Of a stretch of 64,000 nt of DNA, positions 55,774 to 64,000 are shown piece after piece. Within the stretch, counting starts at the first letter, position 1. Each line of letters opens with the position of its first letter. The position numbers and the translations under genes are program-made. Source of the stretch: Bacteroidota bacterium (GTDB taxonomy: Bacteria > Bacteroidota > Bacteroidia > J057 > JADKCL01); NCBI GenBank assembly GCA_016718825.1, contig JADKCL010000009.1:124001-188000 (forward strand), read 5' to 3'. The notes under the pieces were generated by a model. The model had not been told where the DNA came from. It ran no database searches and was given only the letters and a program-made list of their open reading frames with translations.

Positions 55774-56271
55774 TTAGCGCAAGCGGCTTTGGCCCATCGC
55801 GTATTCGGTGTGGCTGAGGACACCTGCTTGCAGGAGTTCCTCGAGGTAGCCCATCAGGCGGGCCTTGCGGGCCTCGGGTGTCTCGTAGCCGCTTGCAGGT
55901 GTGGCCGCAAGTGGCTGACCTTCTTGGACATTCCGCTGATAAAACAATTCCGATTTGCGCTCTTCGAATTGCTCGTCGCTCAGCACGCCGGACTTCTTCA
56001 AGCCTTCCAATTCGCGTAAAAGGGCATCGGTAGCCTTTTCTTGCGGCATAAACTGCGAAACGCCCACCGCCATCGGCGGATTCTTGAGCATGTCGTTGAT
56101 GCGGTCGTCAAAGTCTTTGCGTTGCAACAACCCCTTGTTGAAATTCACCTGCAAATCGATGATTTTCTGGATAAAATCCTCTTCGCTCAGCGGAATCAAC
56201 AACTCCGGATTGCGTGTTTTCCAGTTTTGATAGGCCAACGAAGCCTGCGCACGTAGTTCATGAGAAATCAT
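55774..56271 (-). CDS. SHOCT-like small protein
   Basis: 165 residues, no signal peptide. Two short helical-hairpin motifs resemble SHOCT domains: LRELEGLKKSGVLSDEQFEE in the middle and YLEELLQAGVLSHTEYAMGQ at the end. A third related stretch (INFNKGLLQRKDFDDRI type) lies earlier. SHOCT motifs often serve in oligomerisation or membrane association. Specific function unknown. Paired with the zinc-ribbon gene downstream. Confidence 0.6.
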   Translation of the reverse strand: MISHELRAQASLAYQNWKTRNPELLIPLSEEDFIQKIIDLQVNFNKGLLQRKDFDDRINDMLKNPPMAVGVSQFMPQEKATDALLRELEGLKKSGVLSDEQFEERKSELFYQRNVQEGQPLAATPASGYETPEARKARLMGYLEELLQAGVLSHTEYAMGQSRLR

Positions 56272-56416
56272 ACTGCAAGTTAATGGAGAATGGAGAATGG
56301 AAAATGGATAATTTTGAATGGCTAAGCGAATCGAATACGAAGAACTGGATTCGAACGAAGAGAATGAGATTCAAGTAAGTGGCCAATTTGGATTGAAATT
56401 CTCGGTAAATTGGAGG

Positions 56417-56809
56417 ATGCGTCCCTTTTTCGAGCTCCGAATTGCTTTTTACACCCTTGTTGTCGTGATGTTTTCTGGATTGGCACATCTCCATGCGCAA
56501 AAACATTTGCACCCCGCAATCTGTGGTGAAAGTGTAACCGGGCTAGGGGAAAGAGAGGTAAATATTTACAATCCAGGTGATGATAGCCTTGACATCTCTG
56601 GCTATTTTGTTTCTCGATGGCGCAAGCCGGATCGGAATGAGATGCAGGAAATTCCTACGATTCCAAAGCTTGGTTCGGGTGAATCCGTTCGCATACCTTG
56701 GACAACTTCCTCCTCCGAAGGCAAAAAGCGCAGGCGAACAGGTTGGTTTTTGTTCGACCCCAAAAGGACTTATCTCAGCCGATTTCGAGTCCCATTGTTG
56801 AGAGGATGA
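56417..56809 (+). CDS. Small exported lamin-tail-like protein
   Basis: 130 residues from ATG 56417, with a signal peptide (FELRIAFYTLVVVMFSGLAH). The mature part resembles a lamin-tail domain: EREVNIYNPGDDSLDISGYF, then IPKLGSGESVRIPW. The frame is open back to 56318, but that stretch is made of the dispersed intergenic repeat and would sit before the signal peptide. The C-terminus is basic and ends abruptly (RFRVPLLRG), so the protein may be a truncated version of a longer one. Confidence 0.5.
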   Translation: MRPFFELRIAFYTLVVVMFSGLAHLHAQKHLHPAICGESVTGLGEREVNIYNPGDDSLDISGYFVSRWRKPDRNEMQEIPTIPKLGSGESVRIPWTTSSSEGKKRRRTGWFLFDPKRTYLSRFRVPLLRG

Positions 56810-56995
56810 TCGGTAATTTCCTCAATGAACACCTTCTTCAGCAATCTCTAATATCATCTGGAATGTCCTTCACGAAGCTGAAGCATGTCCCGCCAATCGG
56901 ATGAATCGCGCACCTTCCTTTTTCAACTAGATTTCCGCAGGACGGGCTTTAGACGAAAATGCTATCTTCGTGACAAATATTATCTTCGAAATCAA

Positions 56996-57856
56996 ATGAA
57001 AAGCCTCCTCTCAAAAATTCAAATACTGCTTTTTGCACTGCTTGGGCTCGTTCCGATGTCGATGCAGGCGCAAGCAACGTCCACAGAACGCATCGTACAG
57101 ATCATTTTGGATGCCGAAGCGGTGTACAATGCCGGAAGCCGTTTGCCGGTTTTGGCCGATGAGATGACCAATTTGGAGGCCTACCTTGGGCAACTCGGGC
57201 CGATGATCGGCTACCAACGCCACAGCCTCCCCGTCGAATTGCAGCCGATTTCGAATGAAGTGGCCCCCAAGGTGAAGGCTACCTGCGATCAACTGATCGC
57301 CATCACGGAGGCTTGCCGCAAACTGTTGAAGGCCAATGAAAAACTACATGGCCCGGAAAAGTTTGCGGATGTTTGGACCGTTTTTAGTCCGCATCCGGGG
57401 TGTTATTACCTCGGGATGAATTGGGATCCGCTGTGCAAACAGGTGCTCCGGTCGGAAATGAACAGCATTCAAATTCAGGACTATCCATTTACTGAGGCGG
57501 CTGCAACCGATCCATGCCTGTTGGAAATCGCCAAACATGCGCCCAACTTGACAGAATTGGTGGCGTTTGGCTGCGACATCGATGATGCGACGCTGTCATC
57601 CCTGCATTTGGAGCAACTCAAAAAGCTCACCGTGCTCGACCTTGCCGAAAATTCGCTTACCGAAGTGCCAACGTACTTGTTGGCTGCAGGTTCCATTCGC
57701 AGTCTCAGCCTTGCCAAAAATGAAATCACCCAATTACCGGCCGATTTGAAGCCCTTCGTCGGGCTTATCTACCTCGAACTGAACGGCAACAAGCTCTCCG
57801 AATCCGAAAAGGAGCGCATCCGGAAAGGCTTGCCTGGGACGAAGGTGGTGTTTTGA
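56996..57856 (+). CDS. Secreted leucine-rich-repeat protein
   Basis: 286 residues from ATG 56996 (MKSLLSKIQILLF) with signal peptide ILLFALLGLVPMSMQA. About 20-165 are helical with conserved-looking Cys residues. About 180-270 are four to five leucine-rich repeats (LTVLDLAENSLTEVPTYL; IRSLSLAKNEITQLPADL; LIYLELNGNKLSESEKERI). LRR arrays usually bind proteins. TATCTTCG at 56963-56970 and 56981-56988 resemble -7 boxes but no -33 box is clear. A terminator-like hairpin follows about 95 bases after the stop. Confidence 0.75.
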   Translation: MKSLLSKIQILLFALLGLVPMSMQAQATSTERIVQIILDAEAVYNAGSRLPVLADEMTNLEAYLGQLGPMIGYQRHSLPVELQPISNEVAPKVKATCDQLIAITEACRKLLKANEKLHGPEKFADVWTVFSPHPGCYYLGMNWDPLCKQVLRSEMNSIQIQDYPFTEAAATDPCLLEIAKHAPNLTELVAFGCDIDDATLSSLHLEQLKKLTVLDLAENSLTEVPTYLLAAGSIRSLSLAKNEITQLPADLKPFVGLIYLELNGNKLSESEKERIRKGLPGTKVVF

Positions 57857-57949
57857 GGAGGGGGCGATGTCTGTCAATTCCTAAAAAACGTTGACCGGTA
57901 CCAAGGCTGCGATTTGCATCCAATAACGCCAACTGTACCCCATTGATAG

Positions 57950-57981
57950 CGCCCCCAAGCAGGTAAAATGGCTTGGGGGCG
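57950..57981 (+). terminator. Terminator-like hairpin
   Basis: CGCCCCCAAGC at 57950-57960 pairs with GCTTGGGGGCG at 57971-57981 (11 bp, 10-base loop), followed by AATTGTTTT. It lies between the LRR gene and the large repeat-protein gene. Confidence 0.65.
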
Positions 57982-58261
57982 AATTGTTTTGCAGGGAGTG
58001 CATGTGGATTCGAAGCTGGCGAATTTGGATTCTACTTGTTCGGGCTTTTTGCCTTTGCTGCACACAAAAATGACCACTCCCGCAACCGCATTCGTCTTCT
58101 AAAAGCTACAGTCTGTAATCTGGCCTTAACTGTGATTTACATTAATTTTTTGGCTAATTTGCAACGCATTTCTTGGTATTGGGGACTATGGGGAGGATTT
58201 GTTGCAATTGGTACAGAATGTGAATAGCCCGATACCGACACCAACGATGTATTTGAATTCT

Positions 58262-61200
58262 ATGAAACGTTTCTACGCCTTTCTTCTCTTCACCCTTTGT
58301 CTGCTCTCGGCGTCCCAAGTGACGGCCCAAGAGATGACGCACCGTCCCCGACTCCGGTTTGGGATCAATTTCGGCGGGGCTTGGCAATGCGCCGACATCC
58401 GTGACATTGGCGGCGGCGGCCTCGGCGCCACTCTCGAGGTCCCCATCGTCGAAAACGACCACAGTTGGCTCGGCATCGGGCTCCGTGCGCGTTACCTCTG
58501 GACGGTTACCTACGGAAAAGACCTTGAATCCACGCCGGATATTAATTTTCCGGGAGGAATCAACTACCTCAACCACCGCACGAGTGCCACCAATTGGGAC
58601 CTCGAATTGCTCCTCAAAGCCAATCGTCTCCGCGCCAAAACGGGGATTTTGCTGTATGTATGGGGCGGTGTCGGCGTGATGGGTTCGAAGGCCAAACAAA
58701 ACAACTACGACGAATTTTTTAGCAGCACGCCTTATAATTACACGAGCATCGGGACGAGTTCGGTTTTTAGCCGTGCAACGGAACTTCGCTTTTTGCGCGA
58801 CGATTCCTATGAAACCCGTACCCACAGCGCTTGGCCGATGTGGAAATTCGCACCATCCGCCGGTATCGGTTTTGGCTACGAATTCACTCCTTGGTTTGCA
58901 ATGTCTGCCGAATGGAAGGTGACTTTCCCGCAAACCGACATGCTTGACGGCTATATTGCCGCCAATGACAATTTCCTTGACTACAGCAAAGACATCCACA
59001 ATTATGTTGGCTTGAACCTGGATTTCGGAATGTTTGGCAGTTATTCCCATACCAATCCGCAACCGACCGATCCGAATGTGTACACGCCCAAGGGCGATGG
59101 TCCTGCGATCGTGATGGTTGCCCCTTCAGGCCCACATATCGACATCAATACCGGCTGTACCTACGAAGTCAGCGCCCGTTTGTACAATGTGCGCAACAAG
59201 GGATTGGTCAGCTTCTCGATGAATGGTGTTACCGTCAACCCTGCACTTTGGAACTATGAGCCGACCGGAGGAATCTTTACGGCCACGGTCAACCTTGGAC
59301 CAGGAACCAACAGTTTCCAGATCGTTGCCCGCAATCAATATGGCACCGCGACCCAAAGCTTCACCGCTACTTGTTCGCAGCCGGTGATCATTCCAAATGA
59401 TCCGATACCGGTACCCGGCGGAAATCCGCCGCAGGTTTTTGTGACCTATCCAACGGCATGCCCTGCGATTGTGGCCAATTGCCGCTCCGCGATCAACGTG
59501 ACTTTTTACAATGTGCTGCGGCAGGATGAGATTTCCGTGTTCCACAACGGATTGCAGGTACCTCCGCAGTACTACAATTTTAATCCGCAAAGCGGTCAGT
59601 TGGTCATGAACATTGACCTGACGCCCGGCGACCACCGCATCGAATTTGTCGCTCGTACCCCGTATGGACAAGCAAGCGCCACTTCGATGTTGCGCTGCCC
59701 TGAACAGCAGGCCCAATTGCCGACTGTCACCATCACTACGCCGGGCATCACGCCTTATGCGAGCCCCAACTGTACGCAGACGGTCGTTGCAGCTGTGACG
59801 GGTGTCCAATCCAAAAATGACATCCAAGTGTATGTAGACCGCGCACTCCTCTCTCCGAATGCATGGTCTTACAATCCATCGAGCAAGGTGGTGACCCTTA
59901 CGGTTTCCATGCTCCCCGGTGTGCAGTCCATGGTCGAGATCATGGCCGTCAACCAATTTGGCCGGGCAGCGGATGTCCAAATGATCAGCTGCTACCAGCA
60001 ATTGCCTCCGCCGGTCGTGCAAATTGTGTACCCCAACAATGGTGTCTACCAAGGCACGGATTGCAACCAAGGCATCACGGCAAGAATCTTCAACATCAAT
60101 GGAATGCAGGACATCCGCGTCTTGGCTGGCAATGCAACGGTTTCACCGCAGTATTACAGCTACAACCCGATGAACCAAGTCTTTTCGATGGATGTGAATC
60201 TTACGCCAACCATCAGGGAGCAGTTTACGATCATTGCTACGAACACGGTGGGTCAGGATCAGGCTACGGTGAGTTTGCAGTGCAATCAGCCTGTGGAGCA
60301 GGTGATTACGATCTGTCACATCCCGCCATCCAACCCTGCGAATGTGCAAACCATCACGGTTCCTGTAAGCCAATGGCCTGGCCACCAGGCGCATGGTGAC
60401 GTACAAGGTCCTTGCTCGAATGCCACTGTGAGTGTTTGCTTCCAAGGAAACACGATCGCGGTTTCACAAAGCGCCTTGCCAGCATTGCTGAACTTGGGCG
60501 CTACCCAAGGCCCTTGCCAGGAGCCGAAGATTCAGATTTGCCATATTCCTCCAGGGAATCCAGCCGCGGCTTCGACGTTGACTGTGTCGCAGAGTGCATG
60601 GCCTGCCCACCAAGCTCATGGTGACGTGCAAGGTCCGTGCTCCAGCACGATGGTCACGATCTGCTACCAAGGCCAAAACATCTCGGTTTCCCAGACGGTA
60701 TGGCCAGTCTATCAGGGACTTGGTGCAACCAACGGTCCATGTCCGCCGCAGACCATCACCATTTGCCACATCCCGCCTACCAATCCGGCGGCTGTGCAAA
60801 CCATTACCATTCCGCAAAGTCAGTGGGCATCGCACCAAGCGCATGGCGACATCCAAGGTCCTTGCTCCAATGTCATGATCGAAATCTGCTATCAAAATCA
60901 GACGATGTCGATCTCGCAAAGCGCTTGGCCTGCATTCCAGGCATTGGGTGCAACCCGCGGGCCTTGTCCTTTGCTTAACATCACCATTTGCCACATTCCA
61001 CCCGGAAATCCAGCCGCGGCGGCGACGATGACCATTCCCGAAACGGCTTGGGCTTCGCACCAAGGCCATGGTGACGTTCAAGGTGCCTGTTCATCGCAGC
61101 AAGTGACGCTTTGCTATCAAGGTCAAACCATTCAGGTAAGCGCAACGGCGGTGAATGCCATGTTGAACCTCGGTGCAACCCAAGGACCATGTCCGCCAAG

Positions 61201-64000
61201 GCAGATCCAGATTTGCCACTTGCCGCCCGACAACCCGGCCAATGCAACGACGATCACCATTCCGGAAACGGCATGGGCTTCGCACCAAGCGCATGGTGAC
61301 GTGCAAGGTCCTTGCAGCACCAACATGATCACCATTTGCTACCAAAACCAGACGATTGTGATCTCCGAATCGGCTTGGGCCTATTATCAAGGCCGTGGCG
61401 CAACCCGCGGACCATGTCCGGTGCGTAACATTGAGATTTGCCACATTCCGCCTGGCAACCCCAACAATGCCCAGACGATTACGATTCCGGAATCCGCATG
61501 GCCGGCTCACCAAGCACATGGCGATACCCAAGGCGCTTGCAACCTGACGCCGATGACCATCTGTCACAAAGAGGGCCTTTCCAGAACTGGCGTGACGATG
61601 CAGATTCCGACTGCGGCTTGGGCTGCTCACCAAGCCCATGGGGACACCCAAGGTGCCTGCCCTGTTGCTTCGATCACCATCTGTCACATCCCGCCCGGAA
61701 ATCCGAATGCTCCCGAGACGATGACCATTCCGCAGACGGCTTGGGCTAGTCATCAGGCCCATGGCGATACGCAAGGGCCATGCGACATGACCACGGTAAC
61801 GATTTGTCACCACGGTGCAAGCCGCTCGGATGCCAATCAGACGATTCAGGTGCCACGTGCGAGTGTGCCTTATCACTTGGGCCATGGCGACACCGAGGGT
61901 GAATGCCCTGTGCAGGAAATTTCGATCTGCCATATCCCTCCGGGCAACCCCGGCAATCCGCAGACGATTACCATCGCCCCGAGCGCATGGCCTGCCCACC
62001 AAGCACATGGCGATACGCAAGGTGCATGTAACATGACGCCGATGACGATCTGCGCCGACGGCACGACGATCCAGATTCCGACTTCGTCATGGCCGTTTTA
62101 CCAGAGCGGTGGTGCAACCCAGGGCCCATGCCCCGTACAAAACATCACCATTTGCCATATCCCGCCATCGGATCCGAGCCATCCGCAGACGATGACGATT
62201 CCGATGAGTCAATGGCCTTCGCACCAAGCCCATGGCGACGTGCGCGAAGCCTGCAACATGGCACCCATGTCGATTTGCTACGATGGTCAGAACATTGATA
62301 TCCCGACCGCCTCGTGGCCATGGTATCAAACGCATGGCGGCATTCAAGGAGATTGTCCGCAGCAGGATATTACCATTTGCCACATCCCACCAGGAAATCC
62401 TGGCAATCCGCAGACGATCACGATTCCGCCTTCGGCTTGGCCTGCCCACCAAGGACATGGAGACACGCAAGGTGCATGTAACATGACCCAAATGACGATT
62501 TGTTACAATGGCACGACGCTGCAAATTCCGACCGCTTCTTGGCCTTATTACGAAGGGCAAGGTGCAGGACAAGGCGAATGCGAGCAGCAGATCACCATTT
62601 GCCATATCCCGCCGGGCAACCCCAACAATCCGCAGACGATTACCGTTCCTGCGAGCGCTTGGCCGGCCCACCAAGGCCATGGCGACACCCAAGGTGCCTG
62701 TAACATGACTTTGATGGCGATTTGTTTGGAAGGTCAGAACTTGAATGTTCCAACCTCTTCTTGGCCGGTTTACCAGCAGCAAGGTGCAACGCAAGGGGCT
62801 TGCCCTGAGCAGCAAATTACGATCTGCCACATTCCGCCGGGAAATCCTGCCAATCCGCAAACGATTACGGTGCCCGCAAGCGCTTGGCCTGCTCACCAAG
62901 GTCATGGTGACACCCAAGGTGCTTGTAACATGACGATGATGACGATTTGCGCGGATGGCACCACGATTCAAATTGCGACTGCAGCATGGCCTGCTTATCA
63001 GCAGCAGGGTGCAACGCAAGGGGCATGTCCTGAGCAGCAGATTACGATCTGTCACATTCCGCCGGGCAATCCGGGCAATCCGCAGACGATCACGGTTGCT
63101 GCGAGTGCTTGGCCTGCCCACCAAGGTCATGGCGACACCCAAGGTGCTTGTAACATGACGATGATGACGATTTGTGCCGATGGCAATACGATTCAGGTAG
63201 CCACTTCGGCTTGGCCAGCCTATCAGCAGCAAGGTGCAACGCAAGGTGCATGCCCCGAGCAGCAGATTACGATTTGCCATATCCCGCCAGGAAATCCCGG
63301 CAATCCGCAGACGATCACGGTTGCTGCGAGTGCTTGGCCAGCCCACGAAGGTCACGGAGACACCCAAGGTGCTTGTAACATGACGATGATATCGATTTGC
63401 CTCCAAGGGCAAAACATGAACGTGCCGACCGCATCGTGGCCAGTGTATCAAGAGCAAGGTGCAACGCAAGGCACCTGCCCTGAGATTCAATTGACCATCT
63501 GTCATATTCCACCAGGAAATCCAAGCAATGCGCAGACGATTACGATCCCGCAGAGTGCTTGGCCTGCTCACCAAGCGCATGGAGATCAGCAAAGTGCCTG
63601 CAATATGCGCCTCATGACCATTTGTGCTGATGGAACGACGCTGCAAGTGCCTACTTCTTCTTGGCCGGTCTATCAGCAACAAGGTGCAACGCAAGGGGCT
63701 TGTCCACAGCAACCACAAGACATCGTGATTTGCCACTTCCCTCCAGGAAATCCTGCAAATCCGCAGACGCTCACGGTTGCAGCAAGTGCATGGCCTGCGC
63801 ACCAATCGCAGCATGGCGACACCCAAGGTGCTTGCAACATGACGCCAATGACGATTTGCGCAGATGGGACGACGCAAACGATCCCGACCGCCTCATGGCC
63901 TAAGTTCCAACAGATGGGTGCAACGGCCGGCCCTTGTGCGGAGCGGACCAACAATGGCCAAGTGCAGCCCAAAGGTGGTGAACCCGGCAAGCCGGGAGGC
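58262..64000 (+). CDS. Very large secreted repeat protein (barrel-like N-terminus, Ig-like repeats, Cys/His repeats), 3' end outside window
   Basis: The frame from ATG 58262 stays open to the right edge: 1,913 codons with no stop. It starts with signal peptide FYAFLLFTLCLLSASQVTAQ. About 25-270 form an outer-membrane-barrel-like domain (RFGINFGGAW; FAPSAGIGFGYEFTPWF; HNYVGLNLDFGMFG). About 275-680 are four Ig-like repeats of 90-100 residues, each with a Cys near the start and the end and a conserved (W/Y)xYNP in the middle. From about 680 runs a long array of 75-residue repeats built on ICHIPPGNP ... AHQAHGDTQGAC. The visible end is PKGGEPGKPGG, so the array appears to have finished and a different region begins. 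The N-terminal barrel suggests outer-membrane anchoring with a surface-exposed array. Confidence 0.85.
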   Translation, partial: MKRFYAFLLFTLCLLSASQVTAQEMTHRPRLRFGINFGGAWQCADIRDIGGGGLGATLEVPIVENDHSWLGIGLRARYLWTVTYGKDLESTPDINFPGGINYLNHRTSATNWDLELLLKANRLRAKTGILLYVWGGVGVMGSKAKQNNYDEFFSSTPYNYTSIGTSSVFSRATELRFLRDDSYETRTHSAWPMWKFAPSAGIGFGYEFTPWFAMSAEWKVTFPQTDMLDGYIAANDNFLDYSKDIHNYVGLNLDFGMFGSYSHTNPQPTDPNVYTPKGDGPAIVMVAPSGPHIDINTGCTYEVSARLYNVRNKGLVSFSMNGVTVNPALWNYEPTGGIFTATVNLGPGTNSFQIVARNQYGTATQSFTATCSQPVIIPNDPIPVPGGNPPQVFVTYPTACPAIVANCRSAINVTFYNVLRQDEISVFHNGLQVPPQYYNFNPQSGQLVMNIDLTPGDHRIEFVARTPYGQASATSMLRCPEQQAQLPTVTITTPGITPYASPNCTQTVVAAVTGVQSKNDIQVYVDRALLSPNAWSYNPSSKVVTLTVSMLPGVQSMVEIMAVNQFGRAADVQMISCYQQLPPPVVQIVYPNNGVYQGTDCNQGITARIFNINGMQDIRVLAGNATVSPQYYSYNPMNQVFSMDVNLTPTIREQFTIIATNTVGQDQATVSLQCNQPVEQVITICHIPPSNPANVQTITVPVSQWPGHQAHGDVQGPCSNATVSVCFQGNTIAVSQSALPALLNLGATQGPCQEPKIQICHIPPGNPAAASTLTVSQSAWPAHQAHGDVQGPCSSTMVTICYQGQNISVSQTVWPVYQGLGATNGPCPPQTITICHIPPTNPAAVQTITIPQSQWASHQAHGDIQGPCSNVMIEICYQNQTMSISQSAWPAFQALGATRGPCPLLNITICHIPPGNPAAAATMTIPETAWASHQGHGDVQGACSSQQVTLCYQGQTIQVSATAVNAMLNLGATQGPCPPRQIQICHLPPDNPANATTITIPETAWASHQAHGDVQGPCSTNMITICYQNQTIVISESAWAYYQGRGATRGPCPVRNIEICHIPPGNPNNAQTITIPESAWPAHQAHGDTQGACNLTPMTICHKEGLSRTGVTMQIPTAAWAAHQAHGDTQGACPVASITICHIPPGNPNAPETMTIPQTAWASHQAHGDTQGPCDMTTVTICHHGASRSDANQTIQVPRASVPYHLGHGDTEGECPVQEISICHIPPGNPGNPQTITIAPSAWPAHQAHGDTQGACNMTPMTICADGTTIQIPTSSWPFYQSGGATQGPCPVQNITICHIPPSDPSHPQTMTIPMSQWPSHQAHGDVREACNMAPMSICYDGQNIDIPTASWPWYQTHGGIQGDCPQQDITICHIPPGNPGNPQTITIPPSAWPAHQGHGDTQGACNMTQMTICYNGTTLQIPTASWPYYEGQGAGQGECEQQITICHIPPGNPNNPQTITVPASAWPAHQGHGDTQGACNMTLMAICLEGQNLNVPTSSWPVYQQQGATQGACPEQQITICHIPPGNPANPQTITVPASAWPAHQGHGDTQGACNMTMMTICADGTTIQIATAAWPAYQQQGATQGACPEQQITICHIPPGNPGNPQTITVAASAWPAHQGHGDTQGACNMTMMTICADGNTIQVATSAWPAYQQQGATQGACPEQQITICHIPPGNPGNPQTITVAASAWPAHEGHGDTQGACNMTMISICLQGQNMNVPTASWPVYQEQGATQGTCPEIQLTICHIPPGNPSNAQTITIPQSAWPAHQAHGDQQSACNMRLMTICADGTTLQVPTSSWPVYQQQGATQGACPQQPQDIVICHFPPGNPANPQTLTVAASAWPAHQSQHGDTQGACNMTPMTICADGTTQTIPTASWPKFQQMGATAGPCAERTNNGQVQPKGGEPGKPGG
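60304..63920 (+). repeat. Tandem array of about fifteen 225-bp repeats encoding alternating Cys/His units
   Basis: Each composite unit has two halves. Half A reads ICHIPPGNPxNPQTIT, then SAWPAHQxHGDTQGAC, with conserved Cys, three His and a final Cys. Half B reads MTICxDGTTIQIPTASWP and YQQQGATQGxCP; it keeps both Cys but has mostly lost the His. ICH codons recur near 60310, 60538, 60756, 60985, 61210, 61438, 61678, 61924, 62152, 62374, 62598, 62823, 63048, 63273, 63499 and 63732, a period close to 225 bases. Units from 62.5 to 63.8 kb are most alike, pointing to recent expansion there. Confidence 0.9.

Noticed and set aside
58154..63877. Long minus-strand open frames opposite the giant repeat protein (58154-59062, 59126-60070, 62087-63877)
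   Set aside because: They lie opposite one continuous 1,913-codon plus-strand frame with a signal peptide, domains and regular repeats. Their proteins are Arg/His/Cys-rich and mirror the repeat, as expected for antisense frames.
60304..63920. Possible CRISPR array
   Set aside because: The period is about 225 bases, the repeats vary at third codon positions and the frame is preserved throughout, so this is a protein-coding tandem repeat.

Overview
The window looks like a piece of a chromosome from a free-living Bacteroidota bacterium, most likely in or near the Saprospiria. The reasons are the type IX secretion (T9SS) parts (PorP/SprF-like proteins, a PorE-like OmpA protein, type A and type B C-terminal sorting domains), the many lipoproteins, promoters of the TTTG / TAnnTTTG type, and moderate GC content. 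There are no rRNA genes, no tRNA genes I could support, no CRISPR array and no insertion sequence.

Bases 1-17,400 form an effector-immunity island. Four predicted effectors (one cut off by the left edge) share a short N-terminal motif, P-P-x-(F/M)-x-L-(T/K)-A, about 25-40 residues from the start where the start is visible. Their warheads are a PD-(D/E)XK nuclease resembling PoNe; a 1042-residue protein with a muramidase, a goose-lysozyme/transglycosylase-like domain, an annexin-like repeat and a zinc peptidase; a protein of unknown activity; and a T4-lysozyme-like domain fused to a papain-fold peptidase. The nuclease is followed by cytoplasmic immunity proteins (PoNi-like, then two tandem Tdi1-like genes). 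The wall-degrading effectors are followed by lipoproteins. Several immunity genes are decayed or duplicated. No secretion machine is encoded here; the motif resembles sequences I associate with contractile-injection-system cargo, but that link is inference.

Bases 18,100-36,300 encode T9SS-exported surface proteins: a lamin-tail protein, two giant multi-repeat adhesins with type B sorting domains, each followed by its own extended PorP/SprF-like outer-membrane protein, and an SBBP-repeat protein on the minus strand. Much of 12.8-30.5 kb carries frameshifts or internal stops, while 30.5-64 kb shows none; this may be real decay or sequence error.

Bases 36,900-46,200 hold a TerB-like protein with a STAND-type ATPase, an intergenic region with two perfect inverted DnaA boxes, a PorE-like protein with an unknown membrane protein, and a minus-strand cluster of tex, a small-alarmone-hydrolase-like HD protein, a receiver protein lacking its Asp, and a YCII-domain protein (to 48.9 kb). 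Bases 49,300-52,000 are a BlaI/BlaR-like regulator-protease pair behind three palindromic operators. Bases 52,100-58,000 contain small conserved genes, a TIR-domain membrane protein with a coiled-coil partner, a GIY-YIG protein, and secreted proteins. From 58,262 to the right edge runs one very large secreted protein made of a barrel-like N-terminus, four Ig-like repeats and about fifteen copies of a 75-residue Cys/His repeat. Intergenic gaps repeatedly contain short dispersed repeat families.
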